A program made the translations under genes and the position numbers. This document shows positions 52,707-61,296 of a DNA stretch of 64,000 nucleotides, piece by piece. Source of the stretch: Paenibacillus harenae DSM 16969. Its GTDB lineage: Bacteria > Bacillota > Bacilli > Paenibacillales > Paenibacillaceae. The stretch's first letter is position 1. Every line of letters starts with the position of its first letter. The notes beneath the pieces are model-generated. The model was given only the letters and a program-made list of their open reading frames with translations. It was not told the origin of the DNA and did no database searches. The DNA is taken from contig NZ_AULV01000021.1 of NCBI RefSeq assembly GCF_000422465.1, positions 1 to 64,000 on the forward strand, in the 5' to 3' direction.

Positions 52707-54722
52707 ATGAATCGGATCATCCGTAATACTGGTTTTTATTTAATTATCTTTTTGGTAACCGTTGGGATTTTTCAATTTATCAGCAGCCAAAATGACCCGA
52801 ACGTTGAATTGCGATACGACGAGCTTCGGGCTGCGATTGAATCGGGCAATGTCAAAGAAATTAGCCTCAAGTATGAGAATCAAACGTATTATGTTACAGG
52901 TAAATATAATAACAAGCCTGCAGACGCGGAAACCGATCAGTTTGTATCAAGGATAGGGATCAGCGCGGAAGCGCAGATGCGCGAGTGGTCGGAAGAGTTC
53001 GGTTTTGCTTTAAGCAATAAAGAGATGGACCAGCCTAGCATTTGGCTGACGTTCCTTACTTCCATTATTCCGTTTATCATTATTTTCGTCCTGTTCTTCT
53101 TCTTAATGAATCAAGCTCAGGGCGGCGGCGGCAAAGTGATGAACTTTGGCAAGAGCAAGGCTCGCCTGTACAACGAAGAGAAGAAACGGATTACTTTCGA
53201 AGATGTGGCGGGGGCAGACGAGGAGAAGCAAGAGCTCGTTGAGGTCGTTGATTTCTTGAAGGATCCGCGTAAATTCAATCTCGTTGGCGCTCGCATACCG
53301 AAGGGCGTATTGCTTGTCGGTCCTCCGGGTACCGGTAAAACATTGCTGGCCCGTGCGGTTGCCGGCGAAGCGGGTGTGCCGTTCTTCAGCATCTCCGGCT
53401 CCGATTTCGTCGAAATGTTTGTCGGTGTCGGCGCATCGCGCGTACGCGATTTGTTCGAGAACGCGAAGAAGAACGCGCCTTGTATTATCTTTATCGATGA
53501 AATTGACGCGGTAGGCCGTCAGCGCGGCGCCGGACTCGGCGGCGGGCATGACGAACGCGAACAGACGCTCAACCAATTGCTCGTCGAGATGGACGGCTTT
53601 GGCGCAAATGAAGGCATCATTATCATTGCCGCAACGAACCGTCCGGACATACTTGACCCGGCACTCCTTCGTCCAGGCCGTTTCGACCGTCAAATTACGG
53701 TTGACCGTCCAGATGTGAAGGGCCGTGAAGCGGTACTTAAGGTACATGCCCGCAATAAGCCGTTGGCGAAGGATGTTAAGCTGGATGTCATCGCGAAGCG
53801 CACGACGGGCTTCAGCGGCGCGGATCTCGAGAATTTGCTCAACGAAGCGGCGCTTCTTGCCGCCCGCCGCAATAAGAAGGATATCGCCATGGTAGAGGTT
53901 GACGATGCCATTGACCGCGTTATCGTCGGTACGGAGAAGAAGAGCCGTGTCATCAGCGATCGCGAGAAAAGAATCGTTGCCTACCACGAGGCGGGACACA
54001 CGATCGCAGGATTCTTCCTGGAGCATGCGGATACGGTGCACAAGGTTACCATCATTCCGCGCGGACGCGCCGGCGGCTACGTTATCATGCTGCCTAAGGA
54101 AGACCGTATGCTTGTGACGAAGCAGGAGCTGCTTGATAAAGTGTGCGGCTTGCTTGCTGGCCGCGTAGCGGAAGAGTTGTTCATCGGCGAGATCGGAACC
54201 GGCGCATACAGCGACTTTAAACAAGCTACAGGCATCGTGCGCAGCATGATCATGGAGTACGGAATGAGCGAGAAGCTGGGACCTATGCAGTTCGGCAGCT
54301 CGCAAGGACAGGTATTCCTGGGACGCGATATCGGACATGAACAGAACTACTCCGATGCGATCGCGTATGAGATTGACCAAGAGATGCAGAATTTTATTAC
54401 AACCTGCTACGACCGTACGAAGAAGCTTCTTACGGAGAAGAGCAAGGAAATGCATCTGATTGCTCAGACGCTGCTTAGCGAAGAAACGCTTGAGCTTGAG
54501 CAAATCAAGAGCCTGATCGAGAAGGGTACGTTGAAAGGCAAAGAAGGCGGAGAAGGCGGTTCATCTTCGGAAACGCCGGCTGCCGATTCCACAGCGGAAC
54601 CGCTCGTAGAGACGGTTGGAGACGTGAAGGTGCGTATTCAAACCCGTGATCAGGATGAACAGTCTCAAGGTCCTGTCCTTGAGAAACGCGATCTTCCTGA
54701 AGATCCGGACACCAAAGAGTAG
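52707..54722 (+). CDS. ftsH: ATP-dependent membrane zinc protease FtsH
   Basis: A 671-residue AAA+ metalloprotease that degrades membrane and regulatory proteins. Two membrane helices (about 6-24 and 111-132) flank a small external domain. The AAA domain has [19 protein letters not shown] (Walker A, about 201-219), [17 protein letters not shown] (Walker B) and [20 protein letters not shown] (second region of homology). The zinc site is HEAGH (about 423-427). The tail is acidic and low-complexity. I prefer ATG 52707, 6 bases after AGGAGG, to TTG 52701. Confidence 0.96.
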   Translation: MNRIIRNTGFYLIIFLVTVGIFQFISSQNDPNVELRYDELRAAIESGNVKEISLKYENQTYYVTGKYNNKPADAETDQFVSRIGISAEAQMREWSEEFGFALSNKEMDQPSIWLTFLTSIIPFIIIFVLFFFLMNQAQGGGGKVMNFGKSKARLYNEEKKRITFEDVAGADEEKQELVEVVDFLKDPRKFNLVGARIPKGVLLVGPPGTGKTLLARAVAGEAGVPFFSISGSDFVEMFVGVGASRVRDLFENAKKNAPCIIFIDEIDAVGRQRGAGLGGGHDEREQTLNQLLVEMDGFGANEGIIIIAATNRPDILDPALLRPGRFDRQITVDRPDVKGREAVLKVHARNKPLAKDVKLDVIAKRTTGFSGADLENLLNEAALLAARRNKKDIAMVEVDDAIDRVIVGTEKKSRVISDREKRIVAYHEAGHTIAGFFLEHADTVHKVTIIPRGRAGGYVIMLPKEDRMLVTKQELLDKVCGLLAGRVAEELFIGEIGTGAYSDFKQATGIVRSMIMEYGMSEKLGPMQFGSSQGQVFLGRDIGHEQNYSDAIAYEIDQEMQNFITTCYDRTKKLLTEKSKEMHLIAQTLLSEETLELEQIKSLIEKGTLKGKEGGEGGSSSETPAADSTAEPLVETVGDVKVRIQTRDQDEQSQGPVLEKRDLPEDPDTKE

Positions 54723-54744
54723 GCCCACGACCCGCGAATGAAGC

Positions 54745-54789
54745 AAATAGTCGTTCCATTACTCAATGAGTAGGGGACGACTATTTTTT
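54745..54789 (+). terminator. ftsH terminator
   Basis: AAATAGTCGTTCC pairs with GGGGACGACTATTT, with an inner ACTCA/TGAGT stem, then TTTT. Confidence 0.9.
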
Positions 54790-54826
54790 GCTTTATTAAT
54801 GTTCGGATTTAGCCTATAATATGGAT

Positions 54827-54877
54827 ATAAACCTTTCAGCAAAAACTTGAAATCTAACGCGAAGGTTTATCTTTTTT
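54827..54877 (+). terminator. terminator-like hairpin in the BMP-gene upstream region
   Basis: ATAAACCTT (54827-54835) pairs with AAGGTTTAT (54862-54870) across 26 nt, followed by CTTTTTT. A TATAAT lies just upstream at about 54815. It could mark a very short transcript. The rest of the 348-base gap holds the promoter below and A+T-rich sequence without a recognisable riboswitch. Confidence 0.5.
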
Positions 54878-54951
54878 GGCCAAAATATTACATACATGTT
54901 ACACGTAAACGCAAATACTGATTATATGTAAGAAAACTTAACATCTAATCA

Positions 54952-54979
54952 TTGACGTTTAATTTTTTGTAACTATAAT
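54952..54979 (+). promoter_or_regulatory. promoter of the nucleoside transporter operon
   Basis: TTGACG (54952-54957), a 16-bp spacer and consensus TATAAT (54974-54979), about 90 bases before the lipoprotein start. Confidence 0.7.
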
Positions 54980-55070
54980 GAAATAATAGCGGCCGGGAAC
55001 AGCAAGAATAAGAAGGTAAACGGGGTTGCATTGCAGGCCAAAACAAAATTTAGTAAGGGAGAGCACACCA

Positions 55071-56129
55071 ATGAAAAAGACATTTAGCTTAATGCTAGTG
55101 CTGGTCGTAGCACTGACGCTTGTGTTATCGGCATGCGGAGCGAAGACGAACAACGAGGGCGGAGCAGGCGCAAACACGAATACCAATAAAGATGAGGTCG
55201 CTTCGGACGAGACCGGCAAAGATTTCAGGATCGGGATGGTTACTGACGTTGGCGGCGTAAATGACAAGTCGTTTAACCAAAGCGCATGGGAAGCTCTTGA
55301 GAAAGTGAAGGCCGAGACTGGTGCACAAATAAAAGTACTGGAAAGTAAAGGCGACGCTGACATGGAGCCTAACCTGAACAGCTTCGTTAAAGAAGGCTTT
55401 GATCTGACTTGGGGTATCGGCTTCTTGTTTTTTGACGCGTTGACTAAGGTAGCGGCTGAGAACCCGGATTCCAAGCTTGCGGTTATCGACAGCGTTATTG
55501 AAGCGCCGAACGTGGCTTCCGTTACTTTCGCCGAGCATGAAGGCTCCTATCTAGTCGGCGTTGTTGCAGGCTTGATGACAAAAACGAATAAAATCGGGTT
55601 TGTAGGCGGCTTGGAGATTCCGGTTATCAAAAAATTTGAAGCCGGATTTAAAGCCGGGATTGCGGCCGTTAACCCGGACGCTAAGCTTGAAATCAACTAT
55701 ACGGGCGATTTCGGCAAGCCGGATCTTGGCAAACTGGCTGCAGCTACGATGTACGATGCCGGCGTCGATATTATTTTCCACGCAGCAGGCGGTACAGGTA
55801 ACGGGGTATTCAACGAGGCGACTACACGTAAGAAGAACGGCGATGCGATTTGGGTTATCGGTGTAGATAAAGACCAATCGCTGGAATTTGGCGATGAAGT
55901 TACGCTTACTTCGATGATGAAGGGCGTAGATACGGCTGTTCATAAAGTATCCAAGGATCTGATCGCAGGCAATTGGGCCGGCGGAACTACACAAGAGCTA
56001 GGTTTGAAGGATGACGCGGTAGGCTTGCCGGAGACGTCGTCGAAGAATGTTCCTGCCGATGTACTGGCAAAGGTTGAAGAATATAAACAAAAAATCGTAA
56101 GCGGCGAAATTAAGGTGCCGACTGAATAG
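55071..56129 (+). CDS. nupN: BMP-family nucleoside-binding lipoprotein (NupN-like)
   Basis: A 352-residue extracellular receptor of the PnrA/BMP family. The lipobox is LVLSAC (Cys22). RIGMVTDVGGVNDKSFNQSAWEAL (about 52-75), FAEHEGSYLVGVVAGLMT (about 149-166), and IIFHAAGGTGNGVFN (about 233-247) are family signatures. Relatives bind purine nucleosides, and B. subtilis NupN serves guanosine uptake. I chose ATG 55071, just after AAGGGAGAG. Followed by a partial terminator and the ATPase and permease genes of the same transporter. Confidence 0.9.
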   Translation: MKKTFSLMLVLVVALTLVLSACGAKTNNEGGAGANTNTNKDEVASDETGKDFRIGMVTDVGGVNDKSFNQSAWEALEKVKAETGAQIKVLESKGDADMEPNLNSFVKEGFDLTWGIGFLFFDALTKVAAENPDSKLAVIDSVIEAPNVASVTFAEHEGSYLVGVVAGLMTKTNKIGFVGGLEIPVIKKFEAGFKAGIAAVNPDAKLEINYTGDFGKPDLGKLAAATMYDAGVDIIFHAAGGTGNGVFNEATTRKKNGDAIWVIGVDKDQSLEFGDEVTLTSMMKGVDTAVHKVSKDLIAGNWAGGTTQELGLKDDAVGLPETSSKNVPADVLAKVEEYKQKIVSGEIKVPTE

Positions 56130-56184
56130 TTTCCGTCATCCAAAGGTATCCTTTGTGTGAGGATCGTTTGTCGATGTATCAGAC

Positions 56185-56217
56185 AAGACCGGCTTCGGCC
56201 GGTCTTTATCCTTTTTT
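56185..56217 (+). terminator. terminator between nupN and nupO
   Basis: AAGACCGGC pairs with GCCGGTCTT across a stable TTCG loop, then TTATCCTTTTTT. Probably partial, so that the lipoprotein is made in excess over the transporter core. Confidence 0.85.
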
Positions 56218-56259
56218 AAACGCATGAAAGTAAATGTTTTCCGGGGGAGATGATAAGGA

Positions 56260-57804
56260 ATGGACCGGAGCTTGACAGCCGTACAGCTGAAAGGAATAAC
56301 GAAGCGCTTTGGCAGCTTTGTTGCGAACGACTCGATTGATTTTGAGTTAAAGAAAGGCCAAATTCATGCCCTGCTTGGCGAGAATGGAGCAGGCAAGTCT
56401 ACGCTTATGAACATTGTCTTCGGATTATATCAGCCTGAGGAAGGCGAAATTTGGGTTAATGGCCAGAAAACGGTAATTGATGGTGCCGCTAAGGCGATCG
56501 ATCTTGGCATCGGTATGGTGCATCAGCATTTTAAGCTGGTACAGCCTTTCACGGTTGCAGAAAATATTGTGCTCGGCAATGAGCCTGTCAAAGGGCTGAA
56601 AATCGATTATAAGCTTGCAAATGAGAAGGTTCGGAACATATCCGAGCGCTATGGTTTGAAAGTAGATCCGCAGGTGCGGATTCAAGATATTACCGTTGGC
56701 ATGCAGCAGCGGGTAGAGATATTAAAAACATTGTATCGCGGAGCGGAAATCATTATTTTCGACGAGCCTACCGCGGTGCTGACCGTACAAGAAATTGAGG
56801 AACTCATTGAAATCATTCGCAGCCTGGCGGCTGAGGGCAAGTCCATTATCATTATTACGCATAAGCTGAAGGAAGTAATGGCTCTTGCCGATATGGTGAC
56901 CGTCATCAGGAGAGGCAAGGTCATTCGGACGCTCTCGACAGAGGAGACTAACGAACAGCAGCTTGCTGAGCTGATGGTTGGCCGTGACGTTAATTTTCAG
57001 GTCGAGAAGACAAAGCGCAAGGCGGGAGAAGTCGTGCTGTCGGTTGATTCCTTGCAAATGAAAGGCGAGCAGGGCAAGAACGCATTGAACGGCGTAAGCT
57101 TTGATGTGCGCTCTGGCGAAATCGTCGGGATCGCCGGCGTTGACGGTAATGGTCAAAGCGAGCTTATTTATGCGATTACGGGTATGCGCTCCGTCAGCGG
57201 GGGCAGCGTGAAGCTCAATGGACGGGATATCACGAATCGATCGCCGAGGGAGATTTCGGTGGCGGGCATCGGACATATTCCGGAAGACCGGCATAAGCAT
57301 GGGCTTGTGCTTGATTTCACGCTTAGCGAGAACATGATACTCGGCAACTATTTTGAGCCTCAATATGGACGATATGGATTTATTGATTATGGGGCGATGG
57401 ATAAGCTGGCGGACAAGCTGGTCGAGGAGTTCGATGTCCGGGCGTCGGGCATTGGGGCGCAAGCGCGGGCGTTGTCTGGCGGCAATCAGCAGAAAGCGAT
57501 CATTGCGCGAGAGCTTCACAAAAATCCGGATCTGCTCATTGCGGTTCAACCGACTCGCGGTCTGGATATCGGAGCGATTGAATACGTCCATAAGCGTCTT
57601 GTGCAGGCCCGAAATGAAGGGAAAGCAATTCTGCTCGTATCCTTCGAGCTCGATGAGCTCTATGCGTTATCCGACCGCATTGCGGTCATGTATGAAGGCA
57701 GGCTGATGGGCGAAGTTGACGCGGAGAACAGAAATGACCAACAGCTGGGCCTCATGATGGCCGGCGATAAAACGGCGGCGGCTGTATCGGGGAAAGGGGG
57801 GTAG
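56260..57804 (+). CDS. nupO: nucleoside ABC transporter ATPase with two ABC domains (NupO-like)
   Basis: A 514-residue tandem ATPase. Domain 1: GENGAGKSTLMN (about 41-52), Walker B EIIIFDEPTAVL (about 162-173). Domain 2: degenerate Walker A GVDGNGQSEL (about 293-302; no Lys-Ser/Thr), signature LSGGNQQKAIIARE (about 405-418). This asymmetric layout is usual for sugar and nucleoside type CUT2 importers. GGGGGAGAT precedes the ATG. Followed after 3 bases by nupP. Confidence 0.92.
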   Translation: MDRSLTAVQLKGITKRFGSFVANDSIDFELKKGQIHALLGENGAGKSTLMNIVFGLYQPEEGEIWVNGQKTVIDGAAKAIDLGIGMVHQHFKLVQPFTVAENIVLGNEPVKGLKIDYKLANEKVRNISERYGLKVDPQVRIQDITVGMQQRVEILKTLYRGAEIIIFDEPTAVLTVQEIEELIEIIRSLAAEGKSIIIITHKLKEVMALADMVTVIRRGKVIRTLSTEETNEQQLAELMVGRDVNFQVEKTKRKAGEVVLSVDSLQMKGEQGKNALNGVSFDVRSGEIVGIAGVDGNGQSELIYAITGMRSVSGGSVKLNGRDITNRSPREISVAGIGHIPEDRHKHGLVLDFTLSENMILGNYFEPQYGRYGFIDYGAMDKLADKLVEEFDVRASGIGAQARALSGGNQQKAIIARELHKNPDLLIAVQPTRGLDIGAIEYVHKRLVQARNEGKAILLVSFELDELYALSDRIAVMYEGRLMGEVDAENRNDQQLGLMMAGDKTAAAVSGKGG

Positions 57805-57807
57805 CGC

Positions 57808-58890
57808 GTGGAAACGATAAAGAAGGTTTTTAATAAATCGTCTATCCTTGTTCCGGCTATCGCGATCCTGCTTGGTTTAATGGTCGGAGCGATTGCGATG
57901 CTGGCCGGCGGTTATAATCCGTTATTGGCGTATTCCTCTTTGTTGGATAAGCTGTTCAGCAGCCCGTATAACATGGGGGAAGCCATTCGTGCGATTACGC
58001 CGCTTATTTTTACGGGCATTGCCGTTGCGTTTGCGTTCCGTACAGGCCTGTTCAACATTGGCGTCGAAGGACAATTCGTTATGGGGATGACGGGCGCGAC
58101 AATCATAGGCGTAACGCTTGATTTGCCCTGGTACATTCATGCGCCGCTTGCCGTTATTACGGGCGCTTTATTCGGCGGGTTGTGGGCGGCCATAGCGGGA
58201 GTGCTGAAAGCGACGCGCGGCGTTAACGAGGTTATCTCTTCCATCATGCTGAACTGGATCGCTTTATTCTTATCGAACTATATTGTGGCGACGTATCTGG
58301 TGGAGAAAGGCCAGCAGAAGACAAGGCCCGTTCATGAATCCGCGATGCTGACGATCGATTGGCTGATCGAGCTGATGGATAAAGCGCGGATGCACTGGGG
58401 AACGTTTGTGGCCCTCATTTGCATCGCCGTCTTTTACATTCTGCTCTGGCGTACGAAGCAGGGCTTTGAGCTGCGGGCCGTCGGCCATAATCCCGATGCC
58501 GCCCAATACGCGGGGATGAACGTTAACCGAACGATAGTGAAATCCATGTTCATCAGCGGCGTATTCGCCGGGCTTGGAGGCGTATTCGAGATTTTGGGCG
58601 TATTCGGCTATCAGACGGTTATGGCCGCTTCATGGGGCTACGGTTTTGATGGCATAGCGGTCGCTTTGCTGGGCGGCAATACGCCGGTCGGCGTACTGTT
58701 GGGCGCCATCCTGTTCGGCGGACTGAACTACGGCTCAACCGGCATGAGCTTCGGCGCGGGCGTTCCGTCCGAGGTAGTCCGGATCGTAATCGGTTCGGTC
58801 ATTTTCTTCGTTGCTTCGCACGGTCTTGTGAAATGGTTCATCAAGCCTTTCTTTATAAAACGCGCGGACAAGCGGAAGGAGGCGGTGTAG
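57808..58890 (+). CDS. nupP: nucleoside ABC transporter permease (NupP-like)
   Basis: A 360-residue permease with eight to nine hydrophobic segments of the BPD-transp-2 family. FRTGLFNIGVEGQFVMGMTGA (about 73-93) and RGVNEVISSIMLNWIALFLSNY (about 138-159) are conserved, and GFDGIAVALLGGNTPVGVLLGAILFGGL (about 279-306) is the coupling region. GTG start after GGGGAAAGGGGGG. Separated from nupQ by one base, so the two are co-translated. Confidence 0.9.
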   Translation: METIKKVFNKSSILVPAIAILLGLMVGAIAMLAGGYNPLLAYSSLLDKLFSSPYNMGEAIRAITPLIFTGIAVAFAFRTGLFNIGVEGQFVMGMTGATIIGVTLDLPWYIHAPLAVITGALFGGLWAAIAGVLKATRGVNEVISSIMLNWIALFLSNYIVATYLVEKGQQKTRPVHESAMLTIDWLIELMDKARMHWGTFVALICIAVFYILLWRTKQGFELRAVGHNPDAAQYAGMNVNRTIVKSMFISGVFAGLGGVFEILGVFGYQTVMAASWGYGFDGIAVALLGGNTPVGVLLGAILFGGLNYGSTGMSFGAGVPSEVVRIVIGSVIFFVASHGLVKWFIKPFFIKRADKRKEAV

Positions 58891-58891
58891 C

Positions 58892-59854
58892 ATGAACGTG
58901 TTAGAGGTCATTGGGCAGCTTATCAATGTCACGCTTGTATTCTCCACCGCATTAATTTTCACGGCGCTCGGAGGCATGTACTCGGAGCGGTCCGGCGTCG
59001 TCAATATCGGGCTGGAAGGCCTGATGGTATCCGGCGCATTTGCCGCTGCGGTCATGACGGATTACGCAAGCCAAGCAGGGCTTGCGGCTTCCGCTCCTTG
59101 GGTCGGATTTATGGCGGCGGCGATTTACGGCGTATTGGTTGCGCTGCTTCATGCGGTATCCACAATTACGTTCCGGGCGGATCAGACCGTTGTCGGGGTG
59201 GTCATTAACATCTTCGCGCTTGGTTTAGCCATCTATTTAACCAAAAGCTTGTATGAGGGCTCCGGCCAAACGCCGCAGCTTGCGTACGTGTTCGATAAAT
59301 GGGCGATTCCGGTGCTGAAGGATATTCCATTGCTCGGCAAAGCATTCTTTACGGCTTATCCGACGACGTACATCGTAATCGCGATTGCGGTCATCAGCTA
59401 CTTTGTCCTGTTCCGTACGCCGTTCGGCCTGAGGCTGCGCGCGGTAGGCGAGCATCCAAGCTCGGCGGATACGGTCGGGATCAGCGTAACGAAGTATCGT
59501 TATATCGGCGTTCTGCTTAGCGGCGCTTTGGCCGGTCTCGGCGGGGCAACCATTACGCTGACGACGACAAGCAGCTTTGCTCATAACACGATTTCCGGAC
59601 AAGGCTTTATTGCGCTGGCCGCGCTGATCTTCGGCAAATGGAATCCGCTTGGCGTCGTTGGAGCGGCCTTGTTCTTCGGACTTGCTCAGGCGCTTCGTAA
59701 TTTCGCGCAGCTGTTTGAGTTCTCGAAGCAAATTCCGGTTGAGTTTTTCTACATGCTTCCATACGTGCTGACGCTTATTGTGCTTGCAGGAGCGGTGGGA
59801 CGTTCCAATGCGCCTTCCGCGCTTGGACAGCCGTATGACCCGGCCAAACGGTAG
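58892..59854 (+). CDS. nupQ: nucleoside ABC transporter permease (NupQ-like)
   Basis: A 320-residue permease, partner of the preceding one. ALGGMYSERSGVVNIGLEGLMVSGAFAAAV-type sequence (about 24-53) marks the family, and FRADQTVVGVVINIFALGL (about 92-110) parallels nupP. GQGFIALAALIFGKWNPLGVVGAALFFG (about 235-262) is the coupling region. AAGGAGGCGG precedes the ATG. Last gene of the operon; a terminator follows. Confidence 0.9.
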   Translation: MNVLEVIGQLINVTLVFSTALIFTALGGMYSERSGVVNIGLEGLMVSGAFAAAVMTDYASQAGLAASAPWVGFMAAAIYGVLVALLHAVSTITFRADQTVVGVVINIFALGLAIYLTKSLYEGSGQTPQLAYVFDKWAIPVLKDIPLLGKAFFTAYPTTYIVIAIAVISYFVLFRTPFGLRLRAVGEHPSSADTVGISVTKYRYIGVLLSGALAGLGGATITLTTTSSFAHNTISGQGFIALAALIFGKWNPLGVVGAALFFGLAQALRNFAQLFEFSKQIPVEFFYMLPYVLTLIVLAGAVGRSNAPSALGQPYDPAKR

Positions 59855-59868
59855 AGTTTAGCTTATAT

Positions 59869-59903
59869 AAGGCTTCGTTTCGAATACGGAACGGAGCCTT
59901 TTG
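59869..59903 (+). terminator. nup operon terminator
   Basis: AAGGCTTCGTTTCG pairs with CGGAACGGAGCCTT (minor mismatches), then TTGTC. Read as the end of the transporter operon. Confidence 0.75.
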
Positions 59904-59917
59904 TCAATATAATCCAT

Positions 59918-60002
59918 TATAAGTTTAGCGCTTTATAACGGGTTTTATTTCACCGTCAAACGACGGCGTGCTTTGACAAGGACGCTGCAAATCGTTTCTG
60001 CA
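59918..60002 (+). repeat. two-hairpin dispersed element, partial copy E
   Basis: TTATAAG pairs with CTTTATAA without the outer ATTCTAAG/CTTAGAAT stem. The second part keeps AAACG and CGTTT, GCGT and ACGC, and the loop sequence TTTGACAAGGACGC, ending CGTTTCTGC. It abuts copy D, giving a tandem pair in the 465-base gap before nadA. Confidence 0.75.
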
Positions 60003-60004
60003 GG

Positions 60005-60105
60005 AATTCTAAGAATTTATAAGTTTCACACTTATTCGTACTTAGAATTCACCGCGAAACGTTAGCTTTTGCCGCCAATGGACGGCGATAGCCGTTTCCG
60101 CTTTG
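60005..60105 (+). repeat. two-hairpin dispersed element, copy D
   Basis: AATTCTAAG (60005-60013) with CTTAGAATT (60041-60049), inner TATAAG with CTTAT. In the second hairpin AAACG (60057-60061) pairs with CGTTT (60093-60097), and the inner stem is GCCG/CGGC instead of GGCGTCC/GGACGCC. The pairing is kept with different bases. Confidence 0.85.
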
Positions 60106-60144
60106 ATTATTTTGAAATTGCACCCGATAATGGCCTTTAATACA

Positions 60145-60173
60145 TTGACAGTAGCATCTGCCAAGTGTAAATT
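60145..60173 (+). promoter_or_regulatory. nadA promoter
   Basis: Consensus TTGACA (60145-60150), a 17-bp spacer and TAAATT (60168-60173). Confidence 0.75.
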
Positions 60174-60234
60174 AAATCTTAATCAAATGAATTTATGCCT
60201 TTTGGTTTAAACTATAGGCAAGCGACTTTCTAAG

Positions 60235-60254
60235 TTTGTGCATCAATTCACAAA
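60235..60254. promoter_or_regulatory. inverted repeat in the nadA leader
   Basis: TTTGTG-N8-CACAAA, with outer bases extending the symmetry (ACTT...AAGT). It lies downstream of the promoter and 65 bases before the start. A small hairpin ATGGG/CCCAT (60277-60294) follows. Either may be an operator for a niacin-responsive regulator, or an RNA element. Confidence 0.45.
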
Positions 60255-60319
60255 GTCGAGCTTGCCGGAATTCGGAATGGGTCTTTAGGCCCATCCCTCA
60301 CAAGAGGAGAGGATCTATT

Positions 60320-61258
60320 GTGGAAGCACTGGCACTGGAACGCAAAGCGGAACAAAACCGTGAGCTGCGTGAACGGCTGTTGCAGTTGAAGAAAGAGCGG
60401 AATGCAATCATTTTAGCGCATTATTATCAACGGGATGAAATTCAAGAGGTGGCTGATTTCCGCGGGGACTCCTTCCTGCTTGCACAGAAGGCCGCGCAGA
60501 CGGATGCCGACGTCATTGTTTTTTGCGGCGTTCATTTTATGGGCGAGAGCGCAAAGATTTTAGCACCAAATAAAACGGTCATCATTCCTGACGAGCGTGC
60601 GGGCTGCCCGATGGCCGACATGGTTAACGTGGACGGCCTGCGCAAGCTGAAGGCGCAGCATCCGAACGCGAAGGTTGTAACATACATCAATTCGTCGGCA
60701 GAGATTAAAGCGGAGACGGACATTTGCTGTACCTCGGCGAATGCGGTTAAAGTTGTTAATTCGGTTGAAGGCGATGAGGTTATTTGGGTACCGGACAAAA
60801 ATCTGGGTCATTACGTGCAGCAGAATACCGATAAAAAAATGATTATTTGGGAAGGTTACTGCAACACGCACGACATGTTAACCGTCAAAGATGTAGAAGA
60901 AATGAAAGCGAAATATCCGAACGCGCAATTTGTCGTTCACCCGGAATGCCGCCCGGAGGTTGTAGAATTAGGCGATTTTGTCGGCAGCACAACCGCCATC
61001 ATTAAATATTGCAAGGAATCCGATTGCAAGGAATTCATTGTCGGGACTGAGGATGGAACCGGTTATCAACTGAGACTGGACAGCCCGGACAAAACCTTCC
61101 ATTTTGCATCCAAATACTTGGTTTGCCCGAACATGAAGGTGAATAATTTGAAGAAGCTCGTGAAATGCCTGGAAACGATGCAGCCTCAAATTTATGTACC
61201 GCCGCATGTTGCGGATCAAGCTCGCAAGTCCTTGGAGCGCATGCTGCTCGTGAAGTAG
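60320..61258 (+). CDS. nadA: quinolinate synthase NadA
   Basis: A 312-residue [4Fe-4S] enzyme that condenses iminoaspartate with dihydroxyacetone phosphate to quinolinate. AHYYQRDEIQEVADFRGDS is at about 33-51, and three cysteines in FCGVHFMGESAK, HPECRPE and CPNMKVNNL are placed as the cluster ligands. GTG start with AGGAGAGG 7 bases upstream; the ORF stays open to 60236, but that stretch contains the inverted repeat and no ribosome binding site. First gene of nadA-nadB-nadC. Confidence 0.95.
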   Translation: MEALALERKAEQNRELRERLLQLKKERNAIILAHYYQRDEIQEVADFRGDSFLLAQKAAQTDADVIVFCGVHFMGESAKILAPNKTVIIPDERAGCPMADMVNVDGLRKLKAQHPNAKVVTYINSSAEIKAETDICCTSANAVKVVNSVEGDEVIWVPDKNLGHYVQQNTDKKMIIWEGYCNTHDMLTVKDVEEMKAKYPNAQFVVHPECRPEVVELGDFVGSTTAIIKYCKESDCKEFIVGTEDGTGYQLRLDSPDKTFHFASKYLVCPNMKVNNLKKLVKCLETMQPQIYVPPHVADQARKSLERMLLVK

Positions 61259-61296
61259 CATATGCTGCTTCTTATGTATAATTTGGAGGGGCCACG

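Noticed and set aside
53103..54503. 466-codon open frame on the minus strand across ftsH
   Set aside because: It lies wholly inside ftsH, has no ribosome binding site or recognisable domain, and its low-complexity composition mirrors codon use of the real gene.
54790..55070. Purine riboswitch before the nucleoside transporter
   Set aside because: No three-way-junction loops or conserved core of the class could be found in the gap.
56722..57591. 289-codon minus-strand frame inside nupO
   Set aside because: Antisense shadow of the tandem ATPase; composition is Arg/His/Asn-rich as such shadows are.
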